Assembly: GCA_021767625.1 (NCBI GenBank)
Contig: JAASTB010000131.1
Span: 1 to 6,442, forward strand
Origin: Wenzhouxiangella sp.
GTDB taxonomy: Bacteria; Pseudomonadota; Gammaproteobacteria; Xanthomonadales; Wenzhouxiangellaceae
Direction: 5' to 3'
Length of the DNA stretch: 6,442 nucleotides
The position numbers and the translations under genes are program-made. Every line of letters begins with the position of its first letter. The stretch's first letter is position 1. A model generated the notes under the pieces. It did no database searches. It was given only the letters and a program-made list of their open reading frames with translations, and was not told the origin of the DNA. Below, piece after piece: positions 5,699-6,442 of this stretch.

Positions 5699-6442
5699 TC
5701 AAGCCGCTCGTTTGCGCTCGGCGGTGATCGTATCGTAGGCCTTGCGCACCTCGCGCACGCGTTCCTTGGCGACCTCGCGCATGTTTTCCGGCATACCGTT
5801 GCCGACCAGCTTGTCGGGATGGTATTTGCTCATCAAGCGGCGATAGGCCTTCTTGACCTCGGAATCACTCGCCGAGGCATCCACGCCGAGCGTAGCGTAG
5901 GCATCGGCCAGCCTCGGCGCTCCGTGTGCGGCGCCCGCCGCCTGTTCGCCGCCGGATGCCGATGCGCTCCGGAACATCGCTTCGAGCCGCTCGACGTCCG
6001 CTTCCGACAGGCCCAGCAGCCGCGCCACGCGCACCAGCAAACGGCGCTCGCTGTCGTGAAGCACACCGTCGGCGGCGATGGCCGAAAGCTGAACCTGCAG
6101 GAAGAGCTGCAGCAGGGCCGGATTGCCGCGCACCAGGCCGCGCAGTTGTTCCATCTCGGCAGCCAGATCAAAGCCTTCTTCCTTGCCGCGATTGAAGGCT
6201 TCCCGCGCTGTGGCGCGCTGCTCGGTCGAGAGCCCGAGCTTGCCGAAGAATTGCTCGGCGACCCGGATTTCGTCACGACTGACCTGCCCGTCGGCCTTGC
6301 ACAGCGCGCCCATCACGGCAAAGGTCGACTCCAGGAACTGCGCGCGGATCACGCCCACACTGCGCGGCAGCAGGACGCGCGTCATGAAATGCCCGACCGC
6401 GTAACCCAGCGCGGCACCGATGAAGAGCCCGGCGGGCCCGGC
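5699..6442 (-). CDS. djlA: Co-chaperone DjlA, membrane-anchored J-domain protein (5' partial)
   Basis: Type III J-domain protein anchored in the inner membrane, stimulating the DnaK ATPase; in E. coli it is linked to capsule (Rcs) signalling. The frame stays open past the Met at 6385: 19 more codons to the window edge encode a Gly/Ala-rich hydrophobic segment (GLFIGAALGYAVGHF) matching the glycine-rich DjlA transmembrane anchor, so that Met is internal and the gene continues off the right edge by perhaps 10-20 residues. Then a TerB-like helical domain (FAVMGALCKADGQVSRDEI, later LSAIAADGVLHDSERRLL), a short Ala/Gly linker (SASASGGEQAAGAAHG) and a C-terminal J-domain with HPD encoded at 5821-5813. 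The linker is shorter and less Gln-rich than that of E. coli DjlA. The stop TGA is at 5701-5699. The J-domain ends close to the C-terminus, as expected for DjlA. Confidence 0.95.
   Translation of the reverse strand, partial: AGPAGLFIGAALGYAVGHFMTRVLLPRSVGVIRAQFLESTFAVMGALCKADGQVSRDEIRVAEQFFGKLGLSTEQRATAREAFNRGKEEGFDLAAEMEQLRGLVRGNPALLQLFLQVQLSAIAADGVLHDSERRLLVRVARLLGLSEADVERLEAMFRSASASGGEQAAGAAHGAPRLADAYATLGVDASASDSEVKKAYRRLMSKYHPDKLVGNGMPENMREVAKERVREVRKAYDTITAERKRAA

Overview
The window is GC-rich, densely coding bacterial DNA. A DjlA-type co-chaperone (largely a gammaproteobacterial family), a TonB-dependent receptor and a TPP riboswitch together point to a high-GC Gammaproteobacterium. 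No mobile element, tRNA, rRNA or CRISPR array is visible. The exact genus cannot be read from this sequence.

Layout. (1) At the left edge, on the + strand, is an FMN-dependent alpha-hydroxy-acid oxidase of the lactate 2-monooxygenase type, cut off by the window start. (2) Directly after its stop codon is a textbook TPP riboswitch (about 1243-1338). A 9-bp hairpin follows, and then a second hairpin that buries the Shine-Dalgarno sequence of the next gene. (3) The riboswitch heads a tight + strand operon: a TonB-dependent outer-membrane receptor (1425-3542), a PnuC-family inner-membrane transporter (3564-4205, best called PnuT) and an APH/choline-kinase-fold small-molecule kinase (4202-4945) that overlaps pnuT by 4 nt. 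(4) Converging on it from the - strand are an unrecognised exported protein (4965-5615) and, upstream of that, the co-chaperone DjlA (5699 to beyond the right edge).

How the genes work together. The three riboswitch-controlled genes form a complete thiamine acquisition route: TonB-driven passage across the outer membrane, facilitated diffusion through PnuT across the inner membrane, and trapping by phosphorylation. The end product, TPP, is sensed by the leader RNA, which probably shuts expression off. The THI-element/TBDR/PnuT association is an established type of comparative-genomics assignment; the kinase substrate is inferred from context. The less expected signals are RNA structures: the two-part expression platform of the riboswitch, and a 16-bp interrupted hairpin in the leader of the unknown exported gene that covers part of its GGAGG ribosome-binding site.
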